Assembly: GCF_004307425.1 (NCBI RefSeq)
Contig: NZ_SEWZ01000004.1
Span: 186,001-250,000 of the forward strand
Reading direction: 5' to 3'
Length of the DNA: 64,000 nucleotides
Source of the DNA: Aquirufa antheringensis
Lineage (GTDB): Bacteria > Bacteroidota > Bacteroidia > Cytophagales > Spirosomataceae
Shown: positions 49,645-57,989 of the stretch, in pieces
How positions within the stretch are numbered: position 1 is the first letter of the stretch
How the letters are laid out: every line of letters starts with the position of its first letter
Translations under genes and position numbers: made by a program
Notes under the pieces: generated by a model
What the model saw: the letters and a program-made list of their open reading frames with translations, nothing else
What the model was told of the DNA's origin: nothing
Database searches by the model: none

Positions 49645-51069
49645 TTAAAGCTCGAAAGTGTCTTCCTTTTGAGGCAAAATAACGTCATTAAATCCTAATC
49701 CATTTAAGATAGACGCGAATTCAAGCATACTTTCTTCCTCGCCATGTGAGAGAAAAACCTTTTTAAGTTTAGACGGCTTCTGTTGCTTCACAAAATCTAA
49801 AAGACCCGTCTGATCCGCATGACCTGAAAACACATCAATTTTACGAATCTGAGCATTGACTTTATATTCGCGATCCTTCACTACGATCACGTCTGTACCT
49901 GCCAAAAGCTGTCTACCTAAGGTACCTTCCGCCGTGTAACCAATCAATAAAATGGTAGCGTAGGTATTAGAAATATTATCTGCAATATGTTGTTCCACGC
50001 GTCCACCAGAAATCATTCCTGATGAGGAGATAATAATGCAAGGCTCGCGGTAATTACGTACTGCTCTACTTTCTTTTTCTGTTTGAAGGAAAATCAAATT
50101 TTCTACATCAAATAACTCATCATTCTCCTTGTGGAACTCACGCGCCTCAGGATTTAAATAAGAAAGATATTTACTATAAATCTTCGTAGAACTACGGCCC
50201 ATTGGGCTATCTGTAAAAACTCGAACAGCTGGGAAATTGCGTTCTTCAATTAGCTTATTAAGCGTATACAATACAGCTTGTGTTCTACCTACCGAGAAAG
50301 CAGGAATAACCAAACGACCTGGACGATCGATACAGGTTTCTTTAATAACTTTTCCCAAAGCATCCATCGGACTATCCTTATCCTCGTGAATTCGATTACC
50401 ATAGGTCGTTTCACATACTAAATAATCCACTTCAGGGAAAGGCTGTGGATCGATGTGCAACGGATAATTAGCTCGACCGATATCACCGCTAAATCCAATC
50501 GTTTTAGTTTCACCTTTTTCTGTTACAGAAATCAATACGTGCGCTGCTCCTAGTAAGTGACCTGCAGGAACAAACGTAATTTCTAGACCAGGAAAAACGA
50601 CGAACTTGCGATTGAATTGTAAGGTGACAAAATTGTCCATCGCATTCTCTACATCTTTTTGAAGATAGAGATCTCCTTTTCGAAGTAAGCGATCCATTTG
50701 TTTGTGTTTCTTACGACTATCCCCTTGCGCGGCGCGTAAACGCCTTAAATGAAGACTCGCGGAATCCATTAATAATAATTCTGCTAAATCTGCAGTGGGA
50801 GGTGTACAAAGAATTTGCCCCTCATATCCTTCCCGATAAAGCATCGGAATATTTCCAGAGTGATCAATGTGGGCGTGAGTAAGAATCACTAAATTAATGA
50901 GTGAAGCATCGAAAGGGAAAAAAGACTTTTGCTCCACCGGCTCATCGAAGTCGATTTTACGCTCCATGTCCGTTCCACAATCGATTAATATTTGATAGCC
51001 ATCTTCCAGTTGTAGCAGGAACATACTTCCTGTTACCTGTCTAGCGGCTCCTAAAAAGGATAATTGCAT
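49645..51069 (-). CDS. MBL-fold beta-CASP ribonuclease (CPSF/YSH1-like)
   Basis: A 474-residue metallo-beta-lactamase protein. LTHAHIDHSGNIPMLYREGY is the zinc-binding motif 2, ETTYGNRIHEDKDSPMDALG marks the beta-CASP insertion, and IISSSGMISGGRVEQHI and VFSGHADQTGLLDFV are the later motifs, with a final RMMBL domain (FLSHGEEESMLEF). Proteins of this kind are RNA endo/exonucleases; this one is not RNase J by length. A promoter box and a hairpin precede the start. Confidence 0.92.
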   Translation of the reverse strand: MQLSFLGAARQVTGSMFLLQLEDGYQILIDCGTDMERKIDFDEPVEQKSFFPFDASLINLVILTHAHIDHSGNIPMLYREGYEGQILCTPPTADLAELLLMDSASLHLRRLRAAQGDSRKKHKQMDRLLRKGDLYLQKDVENAMDNFVTLQFNRKFVVFPGLEITFVPAGHLLGAAHVLISVTEKGETKTIGFSGDIGRANYPLHIDPQPFPEVDYLVCETTYGNRIHEDKDSPMDALGKVIKETCIDRPGRLVIPAFSVGRTQAVLYTLNKLIEERNFPAVRVFTDSPMGRSSTKIYSKYLSYLNPEAREFHKENDELFDVENLIFLQTEKESRAVRNYREPCIIISSSGMISGGRVEQHIADNISNTYATILLIGYTAEGTLGRQLLAGTDVIVVKDREYKVNAQIRKIDVFSGHADQTGLLDFVKQQKPSKLKKVFLSHGEEESMLEFASILNGLGFNDVILPQKEDTFEL

Positions 51070-51084
51070 AGAATAAAGAAAATA

Positions 51085-51101
51085 GGGGCTACAAGAGCCC
51101 C
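51085..51101 (-). promoter_or_regulatory. Hairpin at 5' end of the beta-CASP nuclease message
   Basis: GGGGCT (51085-51090) pairs with AGCCCC (51096-51101) around 5 bases. Because a promoter box lies just upstream (51112-51119), this hairpin would be about five bases from the 5' end of the mRNA. It may also serve as a weak terminator for the DUF6807 transcript. Confidence 0.5.
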
Positions 51102-51111
51102 CTTTACCTTA

Positions 51112-51119
51112 CAAAAATA
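51112..51119 (-). promoter_or_regulatory. Predicted -7 promoter box for beta-CASP nuclease gene
   Basis: Minus-strand TATTTTTG, an exact TAnnTTTG box, 42 bases before the start codon. Confidence 0.5.
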
Positions 51120-51137
51120 AGAGTATTTTCTTAAAAA

Positions 51138-52172
51138 TTACTTGCTATTAGCGAAATCCGATTGAATTTTATCTAATTCCTCCTTCGTATTTAAGCGATC
51201 AGAAATTAACGTGCGGTATCTAAACGTAACTGATTCACCTTTTTTCAAGGTTAAATTACGCTCATCCTTCCCATTACTGAATACCTTTGCACCCAATGGA
51301 TTAACGGCAAATAAGCCATAACCACGAGAATGCCAATAACTTGGGTAAGAAACATTTGAGGGATGATCAAAAATGGTAACTGAAATGGAATGATTATCCA
51401 TTTCACCATGCAAATTCATCCATTTAGCACGCGTACTCCAAACGGCCTCCCCTTTTACACCCTCAGAGCTCCAATAGTCACCATTCACACCCGTATTATC
51501 CATCACAGGTACTTTGGTCTCTATACCGTGCGCATCGGTAAATACATCCGGTTTATTGGAAGGAATTTCTAACTGACGTGCCACGCGAATGGCAAACATG
51601 CCATCTTTCACATCTTTAAATAAAACTTGGTCTGCAACAGCGGTTAATGTGGTAATACGATCTACTGTTCTTGAATCAGCCGTACCCGAAAAAACATAGG
51701 TTGTCTTTTCCTGCAAAACCTTTTGGCCTTTACCATCATTGTCTATCCAATCTGCTGATACTACTAAGGTTCCTGACTTAGTATCTTGCTTTACAATAGA
51801 AGAATGAACAATGGTTCCCATCTTATGATTCTGTAAAGAAGCAATGATATTAGTCGAATTGTTCCAATAGTCAAAACCATTCACATCTTCATAATTCAAC
51901 CACATTCCGACATGATGCGGATGATCTACCCGTTCTCCAGCTCGTGGAGCCATCGGATATCCACGCGTAATTGTTGTTCCTTGAGCAGAGATCAAAGGGA
52001 ACAAAACAGCCTTCTTTAAAATATCCTGACCAGGAAAAAAATAGGAAGTAAAGGGTTTTCCTCCAATCAAAACATCGACAGATGATTGACCATTTTTAAA
52101 AGTAACTGGAAGATTTTGGGCTATAGATGTGAAGCCTAAAAGACCTAAAAACAAAGTGAATAACTTTTTCAT
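51138..52172 (-). CDS. Secreted DUF6807 (PmoA-family) protein
   Basis: A 344-residue exported protein (signal peptide MKKLFTLFLGLLGFTSIAQN). The body matches the DUF6807 family annotated PmoA: GQDILKKAVLFPLISAQGTT, HPHHVGMWLNYEDVNGFDYW, MDNHSISVTIFDHPSNVSYP and SYWHSRGYGLFAVNPLG. Despite the name it is unrelated to membrane methane monooxygenase, and these proteins cluster with glycan-degradation genes. It is encoded after susC-susD on the same strand but beyond a terminator-like hairpin, so co-regulation is uncertain. Confidence 0.86.
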   Translation of the reverse strand: MKKLFTLFLGLLGFTSIAQNLPVTFKNGQSSVDVLIGGKPFTSYFFPGQDILKKAVLFPLISAQGTTITRGYPMAPRAGERVDHPHHVGMWLNYEDVNGFDYWNNSTNIIASLQNHKMGTIVHSSIVKQDTKSGTLVVSADWIDNDGKGQKVLQEKTTYVFSGTADSRTVDRITTLTAVADQVLFKDVKDGMFAIRVARQLEIPSNKPDVFTDAHGIETKVPVMDNTGVNGDYWSSEGVKGEAVWSTRAKWMNLHGEMDNHSISVTIFDHPSNVSYPSYWHSRGYGLFAVNPLGAKVFSNGKDERNLTLKKGESVTFRYRTLISDRLNTKEELDKIQSDFANSK

Positions 52173-52181
52173 AGTGCTTAT

Positions 52182-52217
52182 TAAATAAAATTCCGAAGGC
52201 CAAACGACCTTCGGAAT
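52182..52217 (-). terminator. Intrinsic terminator after susD (minus strand)
   Basis: ATTCCGAAGG (52190-52199) pairs with CCTTCGGAAT (52208-52217) around 8 bases. On the minus strand it is followed by TTTTATTTAA. It separates susCD from the DUF6807 gene, possibly with read-through. Confidence 0.8.
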
Positions 52218-52241
52218 CTAAATTAAGAAATCAAATTAATC

Positions 52242-53909
52242 TTAGTATCCTGAATTTTGAGGGAAACCTCCGTTTTCAGATAAATCAACTTGCTTTTGTG
52301 GAATTGGACGAACGTAGTGTCTGTCAGAAACCCCTACGGCTCCATCTGTGTTATAAAGTTTAACACGCTCCACTAAGTTGTTCCAACGCTTTAAGTCCAT
52401 CCAGCGAGTTTGCTCTCCAGCTAGCTCACGAGCACGCTCTTCCATGATTAAGTTCATGTCTACTGAAGTAACTTTCATCGCATCTGCCTTACCAGCAGCT
52501 GCAGCACGAACACGTACCATATTGATGGCAGCTACTGCTTCCGCCTGCTTACCTAATTTGAATTGAGCTTCCGCTAACATCAAATACGTATCTGCTAAAC
52601 GATGTACAAAATAGTCACGAGAACCATTTTCATACGTCATATCAGGACGAAGTGGATCGAAGAATTTCTTCAGGGTTGGGAACAAAGCAAAGTTGTATAA
52701 ACTTGGAACTAATACTTGGTATTTCTTTGCAGCACGTTCTGCTAAAGACATCTCATACCCAGGAATGAAGATTGTCGTATCACCCGCTTTGTATGTTACT
52801 GTAGCCTTAGATCCGTCAAACGTGGTATTATAGGTACCAGGTTTATTCGATAACCACGTATCCTTGAACGTTTTATTGTAACGCGTATCATTTACTCGTT
52901 CAGCAAAAACTGTATTCAATAGATAAGGCGTAGGCTTCAAACGCTTGAATGGACGACCATTCACTACGTCACGCTGCATTCCAGGTTGAACATCATATTG
53001 CATACCAAAGTATAAGTGAAGCTTATTTCCTTGATTGTCAACAAAACCATTCGTTAATGGATCAGACGTATACTGTACAGAGAAAATGACTTCATCATTC
53101 ACTTGGTTAGCTTGATCGAATACAGAAGCAAAATCAGGTAATAATTTAAACCCATAATTAGCAATTACTCCATTACACAAAGTAGCTGCATTTGCATAAT
53201 CAGTCGCCTCTGCAAATTTAGAAGAAGCACGTGTTAAATACACTTTAGCTAACAAATTCTCAGCCGCTGGCTTAGTCGCGCGACCAAAATCTCCAGCCGC
53301 CTTTACTGCCGGTAAAGCTGGAATAGCCGCTAATAAATCAGCCTCTATTTGCTTGTAAACTGCTTGCTCTGTTGCTCTTGTAGCTGCCTTTGTAGGACCC
53401 GTCGTCTCCTTTAAACGAAGATCCAAAGGGCCGAACTGCTGCACTAGGATAAAATAATAGTGAGCGCGCAAATACTTCATTTCTGCTACACGAGTTGCTT
53501 TTACTGCATCAGTAACACCTGTAACAGCGGGAGCTCGATCAATAACCGCATTGATGGTATTAATTCCTTTGTACGTCTCATCCCACAATTGAGCTAAGAT
53601 ATCAACAGAAGAAGTTAATTGCGAATCATAAAAGTGAAATCCCTTATATGATCCATCGGCACCAGCACTATAAATATCCGTACCATACTCTGACATGGTT
53701 AATCCTCGCTCTGTTGCATAAAATGAACGGAGTGGAGTATAGGCAGCATTCGTAGCAGCTACGAATCCTGGAGTCGTAGCGATGTAATCGTTACTGATAG
53801 AAGAAACTACTGTTTCTTTCAGCAAGTCACTACATGAGGCTGTACCCAACATAATCGCTGAAGCAAAACCTACTATTTTTAATGAATTTTTGATATATAA
53901 ACTTTTCAT
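52242..53909 (-). CDS. SusD/RagB-family outer-membrane glycan-binding lipoprotein
   Basis: A 555-residue lipoprotein with leader ending GTASC (cysteine 26). The SusD-like N-terminal domain (WDETYKGINTINAVIDRAPA, RAHYYFILVQQFGPLDLRLK) leads to the RagB/SusD C-terminal domain (YFVHRLADTYLMLAEAQFKL, then INMVRVRA and LIMEERARELAGEQTRWMDL). It forms the lid on the SusC channel and captures substrate at the cell surface. It starts 11 bases after susC in the direction of transcription. The ligand is not predictable here. Confidence 0.96.
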   Translation of the reverse strand: MKSLYIKNSLKIVGFASAIMLGTASCSDLLKETVVSSISNDYIATTPGFVAATNAAYTPLRSFYATERGLTMSEYGTDIYSAGADGSYKGFHFYDSQLTSSVDILAQLWDETYKGINTINAVIDRAPAVTGVTDAVKATRVAEMKYLRAHYYFILVQQFGPLDLRLKETTGPTKAATRATEQAVYKQIEADLLAAIPALPAVKAAGDFGRATKPAAENLLAKVYLTRASSKFAEATDYANAATLCNGVIANYGFKLLPDFASVFDQANQVNDEVIFSVQYTSDPLTNGFVDNQGNKLHLYFGMQYDVQPGMQRDVVNGRPFKRLKPTPYLLNTVFAERVNDTRYNKTFKDTWLSNKPGTYNTTFDGSKATVTYKAGDTTIFIPGYEMSLAERAAKKYQVLVPSLYNFALFPTLKKFFDPLRPDMTYENGSRDYFVHRLADTYLMLAEAQFKLGKQAEAVAAINMVRVRAAAAGKADAMKVTSVDMNLIMEERARELAGEQTRWMDLKRWNNLVERVKLYNTDGAVGVSDRHYVRPIPQKQVDLSENGGFPQNSGY

Positions 53910-53920
53910 TATTTCAGGGA

Positions 53921-56900
53921 TTAAAATTTAATATTTAAACCAAACGTAGAAACAGAAGTAGCCGGAGTTACATTGTTATCGACGTTACCATTTGATGTTT
54001 CTGGATCCACCCCATTCTCCTTCGAACGGTAGTTCGAGAAAATAAACGGTTGTTGAATACTTGCGAACAAACGTAGAGAAGAAAGACCTAATTTCTGAGC
54101 TGTTTTAGCTGGGAAACTATAACCTACGTTGATATTACGAACTTTGATGAAAGAACCATCATAGTACATAATCGCTGTATTGTACGCTGGGAACTCTTGG
54201 TTAAAGTTCGGACGAGGGTATCTTGCACCAGGGTTATTAGGTGTCCAGTAATCCACTTTAATTTGGTTGTAACGACCTTGTAGGTAGTTAGAGTTTTGGT
54301 GGAATCTGGAAACAATCATTTGTCCTTGACGTGTAAAGATGAAGAATGACAAGTCGAATCCTTTATAAGAGAAACGGTTTGTAATACCACCTGTCCAATT
54401 AGGAACATCAGAACCTAATAGAACACGATCATCTGCTGCAATCTTACCATCGTTATTTGTGTCTTTAACTTTAATTTGACCTACTGTAAAGCCCATTGCT
54501 TTCGCTTTATCAGCTTCAGCCGTTTGCCAGATACCAGCATATTCGTAATCAAAATAAGAGTTCAAAGGCTTACCAATAAACCAACGGTTACCTACGTCAT
54601 CTTTTGCTCCATTGTATAGGGAAACAATTTCCTCCGTATTTTTATAAAATACGAAATCGGTGCTCCATTTAAATCCATTAGCCGCATCGATGTTATTCGT
54701 CGTTAATGAAAGTTCAATACCCCGGTTCATTGTCTCTCCTACGTTACGCGTAACGGCTGCGAAACCTGTTGAAGTAGGCAATTGATCAGATAATAATAAA
54801 TCAGTTGTATTCGTCTGGTAGTATTCAGCAGAACCAGATACACGACCTCTCCATACAGAAAAATCAACACCAATGTTTTGAGAAGTTGAAGTTTCCCACT
54901 TCAAATCCGCATTACCAATGGTATTAGGACGGTATCCATAGGCAGCCGTGTTGTTCCAAGCATAAGAAGTACGACCTTCTAAACCTACCGTTTGGTACGG
55001 AGAAAGACCTTGGTTACCTACTTGCGCATAAGAAGCACGAACCTTTAATTCATCTAACCAAGTCAAATCCTTCATAAAGTTCTCTTGATGAACATTCCAA
55101 CCTAGAGCCACCCCTGGGAAGTTACCCCACTTAGAGTTTTCACCAAAACGAGATGAACCATCACGACGAGCAGTCACTGTCAATAAATACTTGCCTTTGT
55201 AATCGTAGTTAATACGAGCCATATAAGAAGCAATCGTCCATTGAATTAGGTTAGAACCTACTCCTTGAATAGAAGAAGCATTACCTACGTTGTAGAATTG
55301 CTGCGTTTCTACTGGAACACCTAACACACTTTGCGTATACTGCTCAAAATTATCACGTTGCATAGATTGTAATAAAGTTACTCCTAAGTTGTGATCCTTG
55401 AATTGCTTGTTATACGTTAAGATATTTTCAATCGTATAGTTAAATCCAAAACGATTATCTGTCGTAGCCGTAGGGTTACCACCTTTAATATTATTTGTTA
55501 AAGCACCATAGAAACGACCATTACGAGAAATAGTAAAGTCTGGGCCAAAATTTACACGGTATTTCAAGCCTTTCGCTAATTCTAATTCAGCGTAAATACT
55601 ATTGAACATTCGGTATTTCTTCGTCTCATCAACAACAGCACCTGGAACAATTTCATTCAAAGGGTTAGTTAATAAGGCATCATCTGTTTGTTGGAAGATC
55701 AAGTTACCGCTATCATCATACGCTTTCGCTAATGGATTTTGAGACATTAAGAAACCATATGGATTAATATTTGCACCATTCGTTTCAGCATACATTAAAT
55801 ATGATGACGCTCCTACTTTCAAACGCTTGTTCACTTGGTGATCCACGCTAGCACGGAAAGAATAACGCGTAAAATCTAATCCCTGAATGATACCCTTATC
55901 TTGGAAATAACCCGCATTAATAGAGAATTGCGTTTTATCATTACCACCTTGAACACCAATAGCATGGTTTTGCTGAACACCTTTTCTAACCATCATATCT
56001 TGGTAATCAAGTGAACGGCCTTTAGCAATACCATCTAATTCTACAGCTGTAAATAACTTAGAATCAGCAAAAGCATCCACAACACCAGTAGGAACAAGGT
56101 TCCCATTTGCATCTTTGTATGTACCAATCGTACGACGAGACTCACGCTTCATTTCAGCATATTCAGCACCCGTAAATAATTTGATTTTATCTAAGGATTG
56201 AGTAACCCCCACATAGGAGTCATAAGAAATAACCGTTTTACCATCCTTAGAACCACGTTTTGTCGTAATCAAGACAACTCCATTGGCACCACGCGCACCA
56301 TAGATAGCTGTAGCTGTTGCATCTTTCAAGATTTCCATTGATGCTACATCATTCGGGTTCATATCTTCATAACCACCTGAAAGAGGAATACCATCCACTA
56401 CATATAAAGGATCGTTACCCGCATTGAATGAACGACGACCACGAATTAAAACACGTGGAACCGTACCAGGCTTTGAACCCGATTGCGCTACGTCTACCCC
56501 CGCCACGCGACCTTGCATCGCTTGACCTAAGTTCGTGATAGGCATCTCGGTAATTTGTTTAGCAGTAACGGATGAAATAGCTCCCGTTAATTGGCTTTTC
56601 TTTTGCGTACCATAACCTACTACCACTACTTCTTGTAATGATTTCGTATCAGCACTTAATGCCACATTGATTTGTGTTTTAGAGCCTACTGAAACTTCTT
56701 GTGTGTTTGTTCCCACAGCTGAAAAAACTAAAACAGCGGAGTTACCTACTGTTATCTTGTAATTTCCATCCATGTCTGTAGAGGTCCCTTTAGAAGTACC
56801 CTTAACCGCAACACTTGCTCCTGGAATACCAGAACCATCATCAGATGATGTTACTTTACCTGAGACCGTCCGATCTTGGGCAAAAATTTGAATACTCAAT

Positions 56901-56950
56901 AACAGCATTATACCGCTAAGGAGCACCTTGGAAAGTAATTTTTTTCTCAT
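53921..56950 (-). CDS. SusC/RagA-family TonB-dependent outer-membrane transporter
   Basis: A 1009-residue transporter. The signal peptide (MRKKLLSKVLLSGIMLLLSI, then QIFAQ) is followed by a carboxypeptidase-regulatory-like domain (TVSGKVTSSDDGSGIPGASV), the TonB box/plug (VVVVGYGTQKKSQLTGAISS, NLGQAMQGRVAGVDV, DPLYVVDGIPLSGGYEDMNP) and a 22-strand barrel ending STFGLNIKF. There is no STN signalling domain at the N-terminus, so direct signalling to an anti-sigma factor is not expected. It imports glycans or peptides with SusD. An ECF sigma gene lies 228 bases upstream. Confidence 0.97.
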   Translation of the reverse strand: MRKKLLSKVLLSGIMLLLSIQIFAQDRTVSGKVTSSDDGSGIPGASVAVKGTSKGTSTDMDGNYKITVGNSAVLVFSAVGTNTQEVSVGSKTQINVALSADTKSLQEVVVVGYGTQKKSQLTGAISSVTAKQITEMPITNLGQAMQGRVAGVDVAQSGSKPGTVPRVLIRGRRSFNAGNDPLYVVDGIPLSGGYEDMNPNDVASMEILKDATATAIYGARGANGVVLITTKRGSKDGKTVISYDSYVGVTQSLDKIKLFTGAEYAEMKRESRRTIGTYKDANGNLVPTGVVDAFADSKLFTAVELDGIAKGRSLDYQDMMVRKGVQQNHAIGVQGGNDKTQFSINAGYFQDKGIIQGLDFTRYSFRASVDHQVNKRLKVGASSYLMYAETNGANINPYGFLMSQNPLAKAYDDSGNLIFQQTDDALLTNPLNEIVPGAVVDETKKYRMFNSIYAELELAKGLKYRVNFGPDFTISRNGRFYGALTNNIKGGNPTATTDNRFGFNYTIENILTYNKQFKDHNLGVTLLQSMQRDNFEQYTQSVLGVPVETQQFYNVGNASSIQGVGSNLIQWTIASYMARINYDYKGKYLLTVTARRDGSSRFGENSKWGNFPGVALGWNVHQENFMKDLTWLDELKVRASYAQVGNQGLSPYQTVGLEGRTSYAWNNTAAYGYRPNTIGNADLKWETSTSQNIGVDFSVWRGRVSGSAEYYQTNTTDLLLSDQLPTSTGFAAVTRNVGETMNRGIELSLTTNNIDAANGFKWSTDFVFYKNTEEIVSLYNGAKDDVGNRWFIGKPLNSYFDYEYAGIWQTAEADKAKAMGFTVGQIKVKDTNNDGKIAADDRVLLGSDVPNWTGGITNRFSYKGFDLSFFIFTRQGQMIVSRFHQNSNYLQGRYNQIKVDYWTPNNPGARYPRPNFNQEFPAYNTAIMYYDGSFIKVRNINVGYSFPAKTAQKLGLSSLRLFASIQQPFIFSNYRSKENGVDPETSNGNVDNNVTPATSVSTFGLNIKF

Positions 56951-57100
56951 AGGTTAATTAAATTAAGTTGTTTGCAAAGTCATTTGTATCCTTTCCCACA
57001 AGGCTTTGCATTCTTGGTGAGATAGTTTTAAGGGTTTAATTGGGTACTTATTTACTATTTTTAATCTCTTGATCCAGCTCATTCTTTTCGATAACATTTC

Positions 57101-57115
57101 AATCTTATTAAGATT
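57101..57115. promoter_or_regulatory. 15-bp perfect palindrome upstream of susC
   Basis: AATCTTA-T-TAAGATT is a perfect inverted repeat lying about 150 bases ahead of susC, between it and the ECF sigma gene. A further AATCTTA half-site is at 57159-57165. It has no T-run and so is not a terminator. An operator role is inferred. Confidence 0.4.
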
Positions 57116-57178
57116 ACATACCCCGAAAAGCAAAGAAACTATACGATTTACTCAAATTAATCTTACAATTATTCAATA

Positions 57179-57748
57179 TTAACAAGCATAAGCCCGTACG
57201 CTCATTTGATCTTTCATTACACGTAGAGCACCAAAGATTAAATTGTAAACAGATTGAGGGTTAATATTCATTCTTTCCGAAATTTGATCTGTGTCCATAT
57301 TCTCAAAATACTTCAAGGTAATGGCCTCTCTTTGGCGCTTACTTAATCTATTTAGACTCTGATACATAGAGGTATGTGACATTCGTTCCTCTTCAATCAT
57401 GACTAATTGTCTTTCCGCAGAGGGCATATCTTCCATAAATTGGTATTTATAGGCCTCATGATGCGTTTGATTTTTCAATTGCGTCTCTAATTGGCGAACA
57501 ATTTTACGCTTTATAGATGCCATTAAATAAAATTTGACGCTTGTGGTAGGACCTAAACTGGCATGATTTTTCCAAATCTCTACGAATAAATCGTGTAGGC
57601 AATCCTTTATAAGGTCCTTATCACTCGTAATCCCCATACAATAGGTATATAAAGGTTGAACAAAGTGCGAATACAATACGGCAAAGGCATTTTGATCTCC
57701 GGCCCTAAACTGATCCCAAACCTCTACTTCATTAATGGACTTCTTCAT
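57179..57748 (-). CDS. ECF-family RNA polymerase sigma factor
   Basis: A 189-residue sigma-70 factor with only regions 2 and 4. Region 2 starts WDQFRAGDQNAFAVLYSHFV, with KDLIKDCLHDLFVEIWKN at 2.2-2.3; region 4 has LSKRQREAITLKYFENMDTD and ISERMNINPQSVYNLI. It matches the Bacteroidota ECF group that controls SusCD-type loci. No FecR/anti-sigma gene is adjacent, which is usual for such systems when present; control may be at transcription level. It lies upstream of susC on the same strand. Confidence 0.93.
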   Translation of the reverse strand: MKKSINEVEVWDQFRAGDQNAFAVLYSHFVQPLYTYCMGITSDKDLIKDCLHDLFVEIWKNHASLGPTTSVKFYLMASIKRKIVRQLETQLKNQTHHEAYKYQFMEDMPSAERQLVMIEEERMSHTSMYQSLNRLSKRQREAITLKYFENMDTDQISERMNINPQSVYNLIFGALRVMKDQMSVRAYAC

Positions 57749-57860
57749 AAAAATGATCTAAAATTGTACAATAGCGATAAACATTATCATTTGTTATATA
57801 CTACTCAGGGAATATAGACGATAATTGTATAAAAAATCAAAGAAAATATTTAATTTTTTT

Positions 57861-57887
57861 CCGTAAACGTTTACGGAAACGTTTACA
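57861..57887. promoter_or_regulatory. Two overlapping LacI-type operator palindromes
   Basis: CCGTAAACGTTTACGG (57861-57876) is a perfect 16-base palindrome, and a second copy of its core, GGAAACGTTTAC, overlaps at 57875-57886. The core AAACGTTT occurs twice, 12 bases centre to centre, about one helical turn. This is the classic site of LacI/GalR/CcpA-type regulators. It sits between the ECF sigma gene (113 bases) and the APC permease (104 bases) and could serve either. No LacI gene is in the window. Confidence 0.75.
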
Positions 57888-57923
57888 ATTAAAAAAAGTT
57901 CAAAAGACATCTGTCAAATCAGA

Positions 57924-57961
57924 GATTTTAATCGTTTCTTTGAATTTCTGATTAAAATCAG
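57924..57961. repeat. Nested inverted repeats just upstream of APC permease
   Basis: GATTTTAATC (57924-57933) is the reverse complement of GATTAAAATC (57950-57959). A second dyad CTGATT-AA-AATCAG lies at 57948-57961, and another AATCAG at 57917-57922. They end 28 bases before the start codon, so could be operators or alternative mRNA hairpins. Confidence 0.5.
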
Positions 57962-57989
57962 GAATTGCATTAAATCAATAAACACCTCT

